Notes under the pieces: generated by a model
The model's database searches: none
The model's input: only the letters and a program-made list of their open reading frames with translations
What the model was told of the DNA's origin: nothing
Made by a program: the position numbers and the translations under genes
Assembly (NCBI GenBank): GCA_021521415.1
Contig: JAIQDT010011124.1
Coordinates: 16,106 to 80,105 of the forward strand
Length of the DNA: 64,000 nt
Reading direction: 5' to 3'
From: Bidens hawaiensis
Lineage: Eukaryota; Streptophyta; Magnoliopsida; Asterales; Asteraceae
Shown here: positions 32,758 through 46,943 of the stretch, piece by piece
How positions within the stretch are numbered: position 1 is the first letter of the stretch
How the letters are laid out: the number at the start of each line of letters is the position of its first letter

Positions 32758-35700
32758 ATATACTATCTTAAAATACATATAGGAAGGACATAGTAATTTA
32801 ACAAAAACTCTTAAAATAAGAGTTATTTTAGGAGGCAGCAGATGATCGTTTAATATCTCGATTTGAAGATATTTAGGAGGTTCTAAGGTTCGATTTGAAT
32901 ATTCCAGGTTTGATTTCGTCTTCTTGATTTACTCCTGGGTTTCGAGCATGTTGTTTCTCAAGTATGATTTAAACCGCCGATGATTCTAGATCTGTTTTTT
33001 TGGCTGATTCATGAGTTTTGACGATCTTATGAGTTCTAGGTTTTTGTTTAATTGGGGGTGTATTGAGCTAATTAGATCAATTAAATTTGCTTCTGAAGTT
33101 TACATAACGGGTTTTAAATTGTATTTATGTTCAATTACACTTTATTCTTTTGAAGTTCATTTAATTAATATTAACCTATATATATATATATATATTTTGC
33201 AGAATCTGAATAAAGAGATTACAGAGTCCATGTGGAGACCTAGGATGCAGGGAAGGGGGAATAGGGATGGCAGGTTGAACTACTCTTATTGTCGGTTTTC
33301 CAATGGTAATTTATCATATTATCATTATTAGGCAAGTAGACTAGCCGAATGTTTGTTTAACTTTAATCGAGCACAGCCAATTAAGCAAACATGGTTGTCT
33401 TGCTTGTGTTTGCTTGTTAAGTAAATGAAAGTGTTCATTTAAGTTCGTTCGTTAACAGTATAAACAGGCAGTTCATGAATGTAACTTAGCTAATGAAAAG
33501 TAAATATGAACAAACATATGCTATGCCTAAAAAATTATTAAGACTAAATAATTATAATGTGCCTAAATTATTTTAGTGAATATAATAACCAATGTAAACG
33601 AACGGACTTAAGCAAAGATAAATCAACGAACATAAATGAATTTAAACGAACGAACATAAATTAATGTAAACGAACGAACATAAATGAATGTAAACGAACG
33701 AACATAAATGAATGTAAACGAACGAACACAAATGAATGAATGAGATATGTCTTCATGTTTGCTCATTTATCTAACTGAGCGAAAAGTCTAAATTTCAACT
33801 GGTTCTAGGTTCTGAGGCCTTCTTCAAAATCTAATATTAAACTGCAACTTGCAATCAGGCCTTGTTTTATATCGAAAAAGAGTCGAACTTGACTTGAGCT
33901 TGGCTATTTATATATTTATAGATATTCTTTGTAAGCGTATATTTTAATTATAATTTTGTTTGTAAGATATTATATATTATTTAGTTATTTTATTATTATT
34001 TTATAAATAATAGGCTCCGTTAGGCTCGTTGAGCTCGATAAGGGAAGCTCGGGCTCCTTTATTAAATAAACATTTTTTTTTCAAGGTTGAACTTGAGCTC
34101 GAGCTCATTATTTGTTTTTTTTGTGAGCCGATCTCGAGTATTATTATTTTCTTGAGATGACAAATTGAAATAAACTGGGAAAAGTTACATTCTAAACAGT
34201 TAATATTTCTCTCAGCTCACTGGTTAGCAAGATGCATATCTTTTTCTATTTTTAATTAGAATCTACGTGCTTGCAAACAGATTTCATATACAAATCTTAG
34301 CAAGGTGTCAATATATCGTATGGGTTAATACGATATACTTTTTTCTGTTTTTGTAGAACTCATGAGGTTGGCGTCGGATGGAGTTGAAACTATATTCTTG
34401 ATCTGGTTGATGAAATTTTATTTTAGCTAATTTCCTTATTATATTGCAGAAAGATTATATGAACACAGAATTTTGTGGAAGTAGATGCATCTTTGAGCTG
34501 GAAGTAAATTGCAAGTTTGGAGGTTTGCTTAATACGATATTCAAATTGTTTTCTCTTGTTCAACAAATCAACATTGATGATTCTTAATTTTACAGGTTGA
34601 TATGAAGTGCATATGTGGAGAATGAGATCAAATTTGCAGTTTCATTGCTTTGGTTTCCGTTTATTCATCATTGAAATCCCTATTTTTGTTATCTAGAGGG
34701 ACACAACATATTGCAACTTAAAGGTAATGTTATTTAAGTTTACAATTCACTATCGAACATCCTAATAATCTAACAATTTTTTATTAAGTATGGATTTGAT
34801 TAATTCATTTCTAATACATGAGCTGAATTCTGATTATTGTTATTTGATCTTCTTGATCAGATCAACCAATCTAGCGAACTGTAAATCCAATTGATTTTTG
34901 ATTAATTTCAAATATTTTAATCTTCTAAGTATGGTCTAGGAAAAGTGTTATGTGGTGAAAAGTAAACTACCCATGGTTAGTTAATTGGTCATGTAACAGG
35001 AACCCGTTGTAGCTACAACGAAATAATCCTCTTCTTTCAATGGTTACCTAATGCAAATGGTATGTTTTGACTTTAAGGTCAAACATTTTCAGATGTTAAG
35101 TTTATAAAAATTCAATTAATATCAACAACGGATTTTTTCTCACTAGCTAAAAACGACAATCGACTAACCGAAATAAATTCAACTCTTATTATAATTCATT
35201 TTTTATCGAACAATATCCACAAAATAGAATAATTTGGTTTTACCTTTTATCTAATTTCTCTGTTTCTGATAAACGCAGTCAAGTAGTTAATTTAGTGGTT
35301 TCTGCCACAGCTACTAGGTATGCCCCGTCGTGATTTGGTTTGATTCGATTCAGTTTTGAGTCCCAATCAAAACCAAAATTTTAAATACCCATTGATTTTG
35401 GTTATTTTGGTTTTGAGTATTTGATCGGTTCGGCTTCGGTTAATAACCGCTATATCGAATAAGTAATAAAAAAATTAAGTGGGCTTAAAGTTGACTTTTG
35501 TAAAATGAACCAAATAAATAGTGTTACCCAACTATTTTAGCTCAAATGTATTTAATAAAAATAGTTGGGACCACATTTTTTATTTATGACCCTTTTCTTT
35601 TCTGCTTAAAAATTTCAAGCCGAAACTGTAAAACCAAAACTGAACATAACGGAACCGATCCCACATGAAAAACCGAAACCGAACATTCAAACGGTGATAA

Positions 35701-37705
35701 AAACTCAAAAACTGATTGTTTGGTTTGGTTTTAGCTTAAATCTAACCTTTGCCCATCCATTCTAACTACACAGGTTCAGTTAGTGCATTAGGGAAGAAGA
35801 GAGTAGGTGGGCCCATTTAGAGAAATAACCCGACAGCTGTAAAGATCAGTTTGTTTGAACACAGACAAGGAACCAAAAGCTGTCGTTGATGCATGAAATA
35901 AGTCCAAAGGCATCCAGCGTGTTTCAAGAAAAGAAACCCAACAAACGGGCCTGCAGGTTTCAGGTTGGTTCGCTATCATATTTGGACATTTGCATGTTTG
36001 AACACAGACTTTTAACTAGACCAAATACATCACTAACAAAACAATAATAGTCTTCAAATATATGAACTTTATGCATTTGCTAATAACTATGACAAATTGG
36101 GAAGTGGTCACTATATTTTACATGTCAAAGTTTGCTCCTTACATTCTTAAAATCCAATTTAGATATTTAAGTGTAGTGTTATTATTATATTTGCAGGTGA
36201 TAATGACAAATTTTGTGGTCCGTGCTACGGTTAAGCTAAACGGGACAAACTTTTAGCTAATATGGTTCCTTCCTTCAGTTGGTGAGGTAAATTACCTTTC
36301 TATTAAGTTTGTTTTAATTTTTTTGTGTTTTATTTATTTTAGATCATAGTGATTTTAGTGGTACAGAGAAACCTTTTGCCCTTTACTAATATTGCATATA
36401 TAAACATCCAGTTGATTAATGTCACACCATCTAAAGTTGAGCTTGCATCTGTAACAATACAAACAATGCAGGCCCTACAAATCAATTTGGAAGGAATGTA
36501 AAAGTACATTTGAGCTTCACTTAACTTTATTCATTTGCTTTGTTATAAGAATCTAAATATAATTATTTACTAGGGGTGTGGTGTGCGTGAGTATGTTTTA
36601 AGCTCAAACCGAACCAAAAACTGAAAAATCGAAATTTGGAGTTTTGAAAACCATTTGGATTTTAGTTTGCGTTCGGTTTTAGTTTTTTTTTTCCAGTTTT
36701 TCCATTTCGGCCAAAAATTATATGGGTTAAAAATAACTTACTTGTACAAAAACTATAAAGGTTTTCTTTTCCGAAGTTCAAAGTACTCACAACCGTGGTT
36801 TTCAATTGTCAATAGAAATGACATTTTGGCATAGGTCAAAACGAGTCGTTTTTTTTTGTCAAAACTGGGTTTGATAAGTTTGGATACATGTCAAAATGAG
36901 TCATATATTTGTTTCTTTTTCACAGCACATATTCTTGGTTTTTTAGGACCGAGTTTTCTAAAATGAATCTGGGCTACTAAACGGACAAACATAAATGGAA
37001 CGAAAAACATATGTTGTTTCGGGGCTGATTCATGTCAACAGAGGTATAGACTTTTGCAAAAAAAAAAAAAACTAATTAATGGTTTTTTTGTTTTTTTTAC
37101 TTTTTAATAGTCAAAGTGTGTAATTTGGCAACTTTTGTTGGGCTGATTCGGGTAAACTCAAGATAAGATTTGGTTCATAATATAATGGGTCATGTGCTCT
37201 ATGATAGGAGCTAACTAATTTGGTTGTACTAAACTTATTGAACTAGCATTAATAGTGTGCAGGTTTAGGGCTATGATTGGATGCGAGAAAATTCATGATT
37301 TTGACTAATAAAGTTAACTTGACACGAGAAGATATGTAGCTGTGGAAGGACATGCACTAAGCATCTTGCATTTACAGATTTGGTAGAGAAAACATATTAA
37401 TGGACTGTGACACACTTATATAAATTTGTGTTCATGCAATGAACGTGTACATTAATTTGTATTCATGAAATGCACATTGTCATGTTAAATTTATCAGCAT
37501 CCAAATATGTAATAACATGCTTTACCGTTTAATGTTTCCGGCTACGTTACTCGTGCTTTATACTATAAACTATATTTTATGTTTACACATATATATAATT
37601 CTTGCGTACATTGATCTTTTGCTGCAACATAAGAATTGACACTAACGGAAACAAGTACCGTGTTGCAATTTGTTGTCGCCGCAGCATCGCGCGGGTACCT
37701 ACTAG
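32758..37705 (+). mobile_element. non-autonomous Helitron B
   Basis: The 5' end shares about 70 bp with Helitron A (ACATATAGGAAGGAC, TAATTTAAC, and hairpin AACTCTTA-A3-TAAGAGTT at 32806-32824). The 3' end shares GTACCG, TCGCGCGGGT and terminal CTAG (37702-37705), followed by T. Stem GTACC/GGGTAC. No helicase ORF; the interior is intron-like, with no recognised gene. Confidence 0.72.
33630..33735. repeat. 24-bp tandem repeat (ACGAACGAACATAAATGA)
   Basis: About four copies of a 24-bp unit built from AACGAACGAACATAAATGAATGT, inside Helitron B. Confidence 0.8.
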
Positions 37706-38866
37706 TATATATATACCCAATCATATGTTAAAGAGTATTATAAAATACTTTTGACGCTAAAGATAGAATCTTAATCGGATGCTTGTATTGTGAAGTCATA
37801 TTACGTTATACCCAGTACTTATGCTACAAAGTGTGATAGTAGTTCACACACAACTCCATGTAATCAACTGATCATGTATACCATTCGCTGGAAAAGTATA
37901 TATACAAACCATGTTCATAAACACAGTCACGCCAACCTATATATGGTCACGCCGAATTGTATATAGTGATGTTGAACTTTAAGTATCGTTGTAGCTTCGT
38001 ATACAAAATTATTGATCATGTTGTGATGTCATTGTTGTCATTCTATTTGATTCCATCATAGGGCATGTGCCCACCTTTCATGGTAAAGAAATACTAAACG
38101 TTTAGTTTCTTCTGTATAATGACTTTTAACATTTATGTCATACTCAATGAATGTTTATGCTTAAAGAGTAATAGATCCCTTAGACTCTAAGAGATAATGA
38201 CACTCTTTACTACTCGTCATAGAAAGAATCAATGTCATAGAAAGAAGCAGTATAAAGAGAAGGTGTATGCATAAATCTCCTTTCAAGACGCGAAATGCAC
38301 AAAGTTGTAGTAGTCCGTCTAAATACTGGCTAATATCGTTCTAAAAAAAAGACTACTTTAGAAGGATGGTAAATATGGATACAGGAATCAACAAGAGAAA
38401 TTCCTCGACATTTCAGATACAAAATTAACCTCAAAGAACAAGTGTTTAAAACTAGAGGTGAGATCTAGTAGTTTACTTTTATAGACTTATTAAAGTTTGG
38501 GTGTGTGCTTACCTAATAAAGTGGAGTATGTGTTTTTGAACAACACAGTTGCACTCATAAAGATAACTACTTCACATATGATCTGGAGTTCTTACGGATC
38601 TTGATAGAAAAACCCATACCATGATAAGTAGCTAACGCTGTCGTCTCAGGGAAGATAACCATATGACCAAGAAGAGATATTGTCGTTAATATCGACTAAA
38701 GATTTTATTCAAATCAGAAACGTGCACCTGGTGACGATATAGAATCTGAAAATTTATATAATGGTAAGTTACTTACAAGCTAGCAAGTTAAAGCAAAACA
38801 TTAGAATGTTATATCCACTATGCTCAGTCGAATCTCGAGGACGAGATTCAAATAAGGTGGGAAGAA
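37706..38866 (+). other. degraded 3' internal end of a gypsy element
   Basis: Mostly unassignable. The last part, about 38810-38866, reads like the end of a chromovirus pol and its PPT (MLYPLCS, then CGAGGACGAGATTC and GGTGGGAAGAA before the LTR), a context typical of Tekay/Del-type elements. No intact integrase or chromodomain is seen. Confidence 0.4.
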
Positions 38867-41861
38867 TGTGATACCCGGTAAAATAAAAAGTATTATTATA
38901 TTCCATAAACGAGATTAAGAAATGTTTAGGTTGGATTAAGTGAAGATTAAGACCCATAAGTTAAATATAGTATTTTAAGCTAAGATGAAGAGAATATATA
39001 TATTGTTAAACACGTGAGAAGTTAGGGAGGATAAATAAAGTTTGGTGGTAAGTTAAGAAGAAACGAACGTTTTCGATTAAAGGTGTGAATATTCAACCTG
39101 ACATTAAAGAAAATGTACATGGTTGAATTCATCTGAATATTGTAGAGAAATGAAAAGCAATAACGCCGGCGAAAACGTGACTTGGTTATGAGTTATAACG
39201 AAACGAGAAAATGCAAATTAGCATTTTCGGACACAGTCGTTAAAGCACATGTAGCGATGAGCTTGTACAAGTGGATACTATCGCCGAATTTGAGATTCAT
39301 TATTTGGATAAATTAAACTGACTAGACACCATATGTTTGGAAGAGTTGTTTTTGGGAAAACCAACTACACTAGTTTTGTTAAGTTCGGAGTAACACGGAA
39401 CAAACACCGGCTAACGATAGTCAATAAATTATTAGCGGAAATCATAAACTAGAGACAAATTTAAGTTGAGATTGAATCTAATATTTTGACGAAATATATT
39501 TGGAAAATATAACGTCACTTGAAGTAGCAGGTTTGTTGGAGGGAGAGATCGAAACGCGATCGCAAAATGCGTTTAAAATCGCAGTATATAAGTGGGCCTA
39601 CCCCCACTTTACATTCATTTTAACATATATTTCTACATTTTAGAGAGTGAAAGTTAGAGAGAGCTTAGAGGATTCCGGCAAGGTGGCCGACGGCCGGTGG
39701 CGGTCCGGCGGTGATGCACGGCGGTCGGTGGTGGTCCGGCGCGGTTGTCCGGTGGCGGCCGAATCCCGTCTTCTACCCGAAACCATTTTTTGACATCCCG
39801 AACGCGATGGTAAGCTCTGATCGTCCTAATTTTAAGCTTAAGTTTGTTAAAAGTGTGTTTTAAAATTTGGACAGATTGTATTAGTTTTGCATGTCTGCAA
39901 AGATCGGTCTATAACACAAGATCTAATGTTCTGATCATCTTGATTTTTGTACAGAGGGTTCATAACCATAGATAATCATTTTGAAGGGTGGATATGAGGA
40001 TTGAAGTTGCTTAAGTTGGGTTTCTAAACCCATTTATATGTTCAGTTCGCTGGGCGAAATTTGGAAACACAACTATAAAAAAAGGTAGATTTCTGGATAT
40101 CTGACCATCGGATCAAGCTGAAATTTTTGGTGAGCTTGTTTAACATATAGTTCTTTGATTCCACTGAAGGAATCGAGGATCAGATGTTTGGATGGTGAGT
40201 TATAAGCTTCGTAAGTTACTGGTGAAATTTTAGAAAGAAAATAGTTTCCTAAAATGAGTTGCATGTAGGTTTTAAGGTGTCGTATGGACGATCCGAGACC
40301 GGAGAAACGTTCGTGCTGCAAAAACGAACGTGTTGGTATATCAAGATCGCATTGCATGCGGGTTTTAAGCAGATTTATAGACTCGAATCGTACGCGATGA
40401 GGTATATCTTTAAGTGTTGAAAAAGATAGATAACAAGAGATTAATATAAATATTGTTATCGAAAATAACTTGGACAAAATGTTGTTAATAATTAATTAGA
40501 AAACCGTAGATAATATCGAGTGCTAAAAATGGTACAATTGAGACTTGGACGATATCGTGCTTTTGTGTATATTTATTCACACGATATTTGGACTGAAATA
40601 GTTTATCCGAATAGTGACCACCATTAATATTAAAAATAAATATATTCTTAGAAAATGTAAACTTTTGTATAAAATGTGTTAGCAAAATTTTTATATTAAG
40701 AATATTAATATAACACGTTTCGGTTTAAATAATAATAACGATTATATTATGTTTTGTTAAAAAAAGAGTATATAATATATTTGTCAGAAATCAAACACGC
40801 GTCTTTTAATAAAATAATATTATATTTTAAAATAAATATATATACCTTTTATTAAATAACAATCAAGTTTAGTTTCAAAAACATATATTAGTTATACAAC
40901 AATTATTTGAAACTATGTTGTTCCAATATATTTACAAGATATTTTAAAATGCTCGATTCAGTTACCGTTTTTCCTAAACGATGAAAGTTTGTAATTTAGT
41001 TATTAGAATTATAATATATAAGACACGTGAGGATAAATAAATTAAGTAGGATTGTTAATATACTTGGTATTAAACATAGGAATCCGGTTATCATTGGATA
41101 ATGTTAATAAGATCTTGATGTTGATTGGCATATTATAACACTTGAATGTTATTTGAACTGACGCAAAAGGTGTGTTTTCTCGTAAATCCCCACTTTTAAA
41201 TATTTTAATGATTTATAAATGTTTTTTGGGGGGAAAGTGTGTAAAGAAAGGGCTATATATTTTACAAATTGTGTTAAATGGTGACGCTCCCCGCTCTTCC
41301 AGTCGCTATGGTTGAAAAGGCGGGAATATTTCGATTTTGGTAGGCATAAGGTTTATCATAAATGATAGTCATACATGTGTTGTACTCTTTAATCATTTAC
41401 AACTAACGCGTTTTGTTTAAAAAATATATAACTATGTTTGAAATGGTGGCAAATTAAATTCCCATTGATAAGAATGGTGAATAATGAAATTTATTATTGA
41501 TAAGAATGATGAATAAATGAGAGTAAAGTCGAGAACTGTTATATACAGGTTTTTAATTAAGAAACTCACCAACATTCGTGTTGACAAAATTATTTTAACA
41601 TACTTTTCAGGTAAATGAAGAAAATGGATGCTTCGTGAAGGATTCGGGAAAATGGTGTTGTGCGTTTGAATGAATGATAGTTGGACTTGTAATTTAAAAT
41701 AGAACCATGTATGTATGACACGTGTAAAATTCTGATATTTAATAAAGTCCAACTATTGGTTCATTATTTTTGAATATGATTGGCTGAGCAACGTCTGTCA
41801 CCGCCCAAATTAACAAAATTAAGTCTTCCATTGCCAAGTTAACGATTTTTGGGGTGTGACA
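38867..41861 (+). repeat. long LTR of a Ty3/gypsy chromovirus (Tekay/Del type)
   Basis: TGTGATACCCGG...GGGGTGTGACA, 2995 bp. It has a TATATAAG box near 39585 and a GC-rich leader (GGTGGCGGTCCGGCGG) downstream. Sequences on the two sides are not duplicated, and PPT-like internal sequence precedes it. It is therefore the 3' LTR of a truncated element rather than a solo LTR. Confidence 0.72.
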
Positions 41862-41975
41862 CTAATGGGTTCGGGTAAACCCGAATAACCCTTTTGACTA
41901 AGTATTCTATTCAATTATTATATCCTGCCTTAGCTTACTCAATGAATATCCTACGTATCAAATTCCTATTCTAAG

Positions 41976-43164
41976 TGTTGAGTCAAGATTTGACACAAAA
42001 CTGATCAGATTGAAGATTGGAATCTTCTCAACCTCCTCAGAATTCGCTAAGTATGGATCCGGGCACACCTTATACCTCCGAGCAAGGTTTTGCTTGGCCG
42101 GTCACGATATTTTGTCTATTGGGCAGGGTTATCTTCTCTAAGTCTTCTTTAGTGGATATCCGGGCAGGGTTTGCAAATTAGTGTATTACCGGGTATGGTT
42201 CACTAGTATATGCAAGTCAGGTCAAGGATCACTTTATCAAGCAGTTTTGTTCTTCATAGCCAAGTAAAGCTCACTTCCGAGTAAGATTTAGGCTAACCAA
42301 GCTCAAGAAACCAAGTATTTGGAGATCGGGCAAGGTATTCATTAATAAAGATGGTCCTGGTATGCCTGGTGTTTAATGAATTATCACAAGTATCATCGGG
42401 CATGATTCAACTATAGCAAGGTAAAGTGCCTCCAAGCACACTTTGCTAATAAGCTTATTCCAGACAAGGAGTTGATAGGACCATTGAAGAACAAGGTTGC
42501 TCGTAAGGGTTTGTCGGGCAAAGTCTGATAAAGCCAAGAAGATTGAAGTGTACCCGGTGAGTATTTTACTTGGTAAAATACTCTTCAAGTAAGGTCTACC
42601 CGGAAACTGATCCCGAGCACACTTCTATATTACCAAGTCATAAAGGATGGCAGAGCATACTCGGAAAGACAAGATTGATGCAAAGCCTACCCGGAAGACT
42701 TGTTTTACACTTAGATTATTTCTGAATATGTAATTTGAATATGTATTATCGGATAGGGTTTCTAGAAGGAATGACTGCTGTAAAGGAGGTGTCAGGGCTA
42801 TAAATAGAATAATTTAGGGCACACCTCCAAACATAAGCAACGGCACACACAACAAGGCAGACAGACACATTAATTAAGAAAGAATATTGTGTGTGTGACG
42901 GCTGTCCTTCAAGAAACCCTAAATTGATTATCCACTTTGTATGATTGATATTATATGAATGGAAATCTTTTGAGGTAATCTTGTTTGTGTTGATTACCTT
43001 TGAATACTGATTTAGCAACCGTATGTTTGTTATTGATTCCGCCTTTAACAAACGGTAATCTTTCTAAATATAGAAACCCGTCATTAACTCTCTTGTCGAC
43101 ACATTTATTTGTGTGAGTTATGACATGATTTAAGTAAGATCCATCTCAAATCAGGGACCTGACA
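41976..43164 (+). mobile_element. solo LTR with CTAAG duplication
   Basis: TGTTGAGTCAAG...GGGACCTGACA, 1189 bp, flanked by CTAAG at 41971-41975 and 43165-43169. The flanks join sensibly (CCTATT/CTAAG/TTGCC). TATA box CTATAAATAG at 42799-42808. No internal region, superfamily unknown. Confidence 0.85.
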
Positions 43165-43169
43165 CTAAG

Positions 43170-44709
43170 TTGCCTATTCCATTCCGATTCCAACCCCATC
43201 TATCGATTACTATTCCAACATTTATTAACTCCAAAAATTAAATATGATTATTTATTCAATCAATCGATCGGTTTTTAGGCTTGGTTCATCAGTCGACCAG
43301 TTATTCATTCCATCAATCGAACCATTCTTCACACTCTTTCGATTGGATTATGTGTTTTGTTAGTTGCTTATGTAAGTTAAAATTTGAAGATGATATATTT
43401 TCTTGAATTCTAGCATCTATATGTTTTTATAATTTTTTAGGTTAAATACTCGAAACCTGATTAACCCGTATTCATTAATCCCGAACTCGAATAACCTGAA
43501 CCCGAATAACCCGAGAGATATTATGGTCGGGTTTGAGTATTCGAAAATAATTTCTTGAACCCGAGGAACCCGATATGAGAAACCCGAAAAACACCCATAT
43601 GCGTATATGCAATAGCTCGGATTTTAAATTATTAACTTATTAATCATAACCCGACCCGTTTTTATGTTCGAGAATTGTTATCGAAAAAATATCACGTTAT
43701 TCAAGATAATATTATTTTATTAATAGTTGTTATTATTTATTTAATATAAATACACGTTTTACTTTGAAAGATATACAAAATTTAACTTAAACAATAGTTT
43801 TGACCTGTTTTAATCCAACTTCCATAGTCTATGGACCCATCTGCAAAATATGTTATATTATTATATAATTAACCTCTGACCTGTTAACCCAATTTCCAAA
43901 CCCAAATCCATTATTAAACCATTTATACCCGAATCCTAATCTTGTACAATACGTTATGAAATTTTGGAATTGATATGTGGTTTTGATTCCCCTTGCCTAA
44001 ACGAGTTCAACATCACCACGAATTAGGAAAACGAAATCAAACTTATTCGTATCACTTATTCTTCTAGCCGAAACAAATCCGTTTATTATTAAACATGTAA
44101 ATGAACATTATAAATCAATTAAAGGCGCATATGGTATCCTTATACCAGCGCTAGCCGAAAACCCCATAATCATTTATATTTCCTTTGTTGTTGGATATCG
44201 TTCTTGATTGTTTCTCACCATCGACTTTCATCATTAATTAGCCAGTGTACATTCATCGATATTAGGTAATATGTTATATGTTTCAGATCGTCCTTAAGCA
44301 CTTTGCAATAACCCCAATGTTAATCGGCCAAACATGTATTAGATTGGCAGATTAATGATTTAGGGTTCATAATTTTTAGGTTTCGCGTCTGTACTGGTTA
44401 TGTGCTATTCACATCAGTTAAGGAACCAAATAACACACCAGCACGCATGGCTGGTGAGTGTGTGTGTATGTGTTGTTGGTTAGGGTGCATGTTCGAGCCC
44501 CTCCACCGCCGTTTTGTTTGTTTTATTTTTGGGGTTTTATTCAAGTATTATTGTTAATCCTTTAAATCAATTTAGTTAATATTATAATTATCATAAAACT
44601 CATATTTAATTATATTTTTATAAAACCGACACGTTAATCAATCTTCTTTTACGAATCCTTGTTAAAAACCATATATAAATGTATGTATTTGTGTGTGTGT
44701 GTATAGGGG

Positions 44710-44746
<37 letters not shown>

Positions 44747-45929
44747 TATGTATTATGTATAAAATTGATTTTAATAAGGTCTTGATCTAAAATATATATA
44801 TTAATATAATCTTGTTAATTAATGTATTAAAAACTAGTTTAAGAATTTTATAAAAGATCATATTTTATATAAATATTATTATTTATTATTTATCTTTTGT
44901 TACTTATGATAATTACTTATAAAGAAATCTTTACTAATTAGTGAAAATATATATAAACATATTAAAGGTATTTTAGCTTAAAATAATTATTTTAAGATGA
45001 TATCTTTATATAATCTATCCAAAATGTTATAAATATTTATCTAAGTATTTTATTGATTAAAATATAATGTTTAATAGATTTAATAATAAACTAAAATAAT
45101 ATTTAACTTTCGTAATAATATACTCGATCATCAATTTTCGTGCCTCAATCTAGTTTTAGATTTGTCATTTAAATTATAGTTATTTATTCAACAATTATTG
45201 TTACCTAGGATTTATCGTCGGTAATCCCGAAGAGCTTGACTTACCGCTTTCTTACCTATTCATTACCTCTTGCTTAATCTCTAAGGTGAGTAATCACTCC
45301 CCTTTTTACTTATTTTAAATCTTTTGGGGACATATGCGTACTTTATCTATTTACCTATTATTTAATACTCAACTTGCAACTGTTTGTCTTGTGTGTTTAA
45401 CGATTTATACCTAACGTTTTATATGCTTATATGCTTTAACTGAATACATGTTGGAGAGGTCCAACATAATCTCGGTCTAGTATGATCATTTGTCCGTCGT
45501 GTTAGTCATCGTTCAGTTTATCTGAAATCAGGATTACCGACAACATTATTTACTTGCTCATTGGTTAAATTGTTTATCTCACTTGTCACAGTTTGCATTT
45601 TTCTTTATTTACTATATATTATATTAAATATCACTTAACTGGTGTTTTATTCACTCAACATGTGTTGTTGACAAAAGTTTCAATTTTATACGCATATGCA
45701 GGTTATTGGTGAAGACTTAGTGAAGATTTAAGTTAGAAGAATTATAAAAAAAAATTAGATTTGTATTCATTGTTTGTTTAATGAATTTTACTTTGTATTT
45801 GAAATTATTTGAATATTAAATTAAATTAAACAAATATCTTCACCTTTAAATTATTGTATGATAGTACCTTGAGAGCTGTGAGCAATCAGTTGACGCCCCG
45901 ACATTTTCGCCGTAGGTTGGGGTGTGACA
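43170..45929 (+). repeat. partial gypsy-type LTR and flanking degenerate repeats
   Basis: It ends GGTTGGGGTGTGACA at 45929, like the LTR at 41861. A segment near 45270-45310 (CTCTAAGGTGAGTAATCACTCCCC) resembles the U5/leader of chromovirus LTRs. The left boundary is not found. 43440-43590 has degenerate ACCCGAATAACCCGA repeats. A TA microsatellite lies at about 44716-44742. No genes. Confidence 0.45.
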
Positions 45930-45984
45930 ATATATATAGGATCGATGGTGTTATAAAGAAACTGATGCTTGCTTAACTTGTGAT

Positions 45985-46190
45985 GTGCGAAAATGTATCT
46001 ATGTTAACTACGATTCACAACTAAGCTTTAAATTAAACGGAATATCCTAACTTAAGTTCACACAACCTGCAAGTTTACCGATCGTATGTAGTAAAGATGA
46101 TGGAAGTCCGAGTATCGAACACAAAGACACGTGAGGTGGCTCAGATTACTAACCCTACTCAAGTACTGCCTAAATAATATATTTGTTTAA
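45985..46190 (-). repeat. inverted fragment of Athila/Tat-type LTR (U5 side)
   Basis: It shares CACAACTAAGCTTTAAATT, GCAAGTTTACCGATCGTA, GAAGTCCGAGTATCGAACAC and ACACGTGA in order with the reverse complement of about 48480-48635 in the LTR of the plus-strand gypsy element. 46190-46943 may continue it but is too diverged to assign. Confidence 0.65.
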
Positions 46191-46943
46191 CTTATATATC
46201 TAAACTGACTTAACTAACGGTGTAAATAAACTAACTGGAAACTTAACGGGATTTACCGATACTAAGAAAACGAATCACCTAGGTAAGATGACTTAACGGG
46301 TATAGGATGGCTCAGGTGCTAACAAGTGTTTGAACTGGCCTCTAAAGATGAATTAAGATAGATGGAATCAAGGCAACTAGGTCCCTACGGCCAGTTTTAC
46401 CAGAAAACCCTGACGGCGTCTACTTAGCTTAATTTACGGTTGTTTATTTACGTACCCTAATGATTTATTACTTGGTCCGTATCAAAATCACAATACTCAC
46501 TAAGGCTCGAGCTAATTTTAAACCTAGGAAGAAAGGGGTAATTCAATAATAAGGATAAAATAACTCAACTTAGAAAACCGCACGTGGTCTCGCAACGAGT
46601 AACTAAATCAACTAAAGAAGAGAGATAAGATAATCCCTAAGGTTTTGGTCGAACTCAAAGAGGATGATCCTACTGACCTAAATGATTCAAGAAACAAAAA
46701 CCCTTATGGCATGCGTCTACCACAATCATCAACACACTCAGTGTTAACCGAACTAGCAATTAACGACTACACGAAAAAAATTCATGCAATGATCAACTAC
46801 TCGGGGCTCATGCAACCTAAAATACATCTAATGGAAGCAAGGTTCATGGAATAATATCACAAATTATGAACTTTACAATAACTAAAAAATCAAACACAAT
46901 ATTAGCACCCGAAAACTAATAAATCAACCGTTAAACATAAAAC

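Noticed and set aside
38867..41861. Solo LTR
   Set aside because: Flanks are not duplicated (AAGAA versus CTAAT) and PPT-like internal sequence precedes it.
41861..43168. Solo LTR starting TGGGTTCGGG at 41866 with ACTAA duplication
   Set aside because: The alternative TGTTGAGTC start at 41976 gives standard TG...CA ends and a full 5-bp CTAAG duplication.
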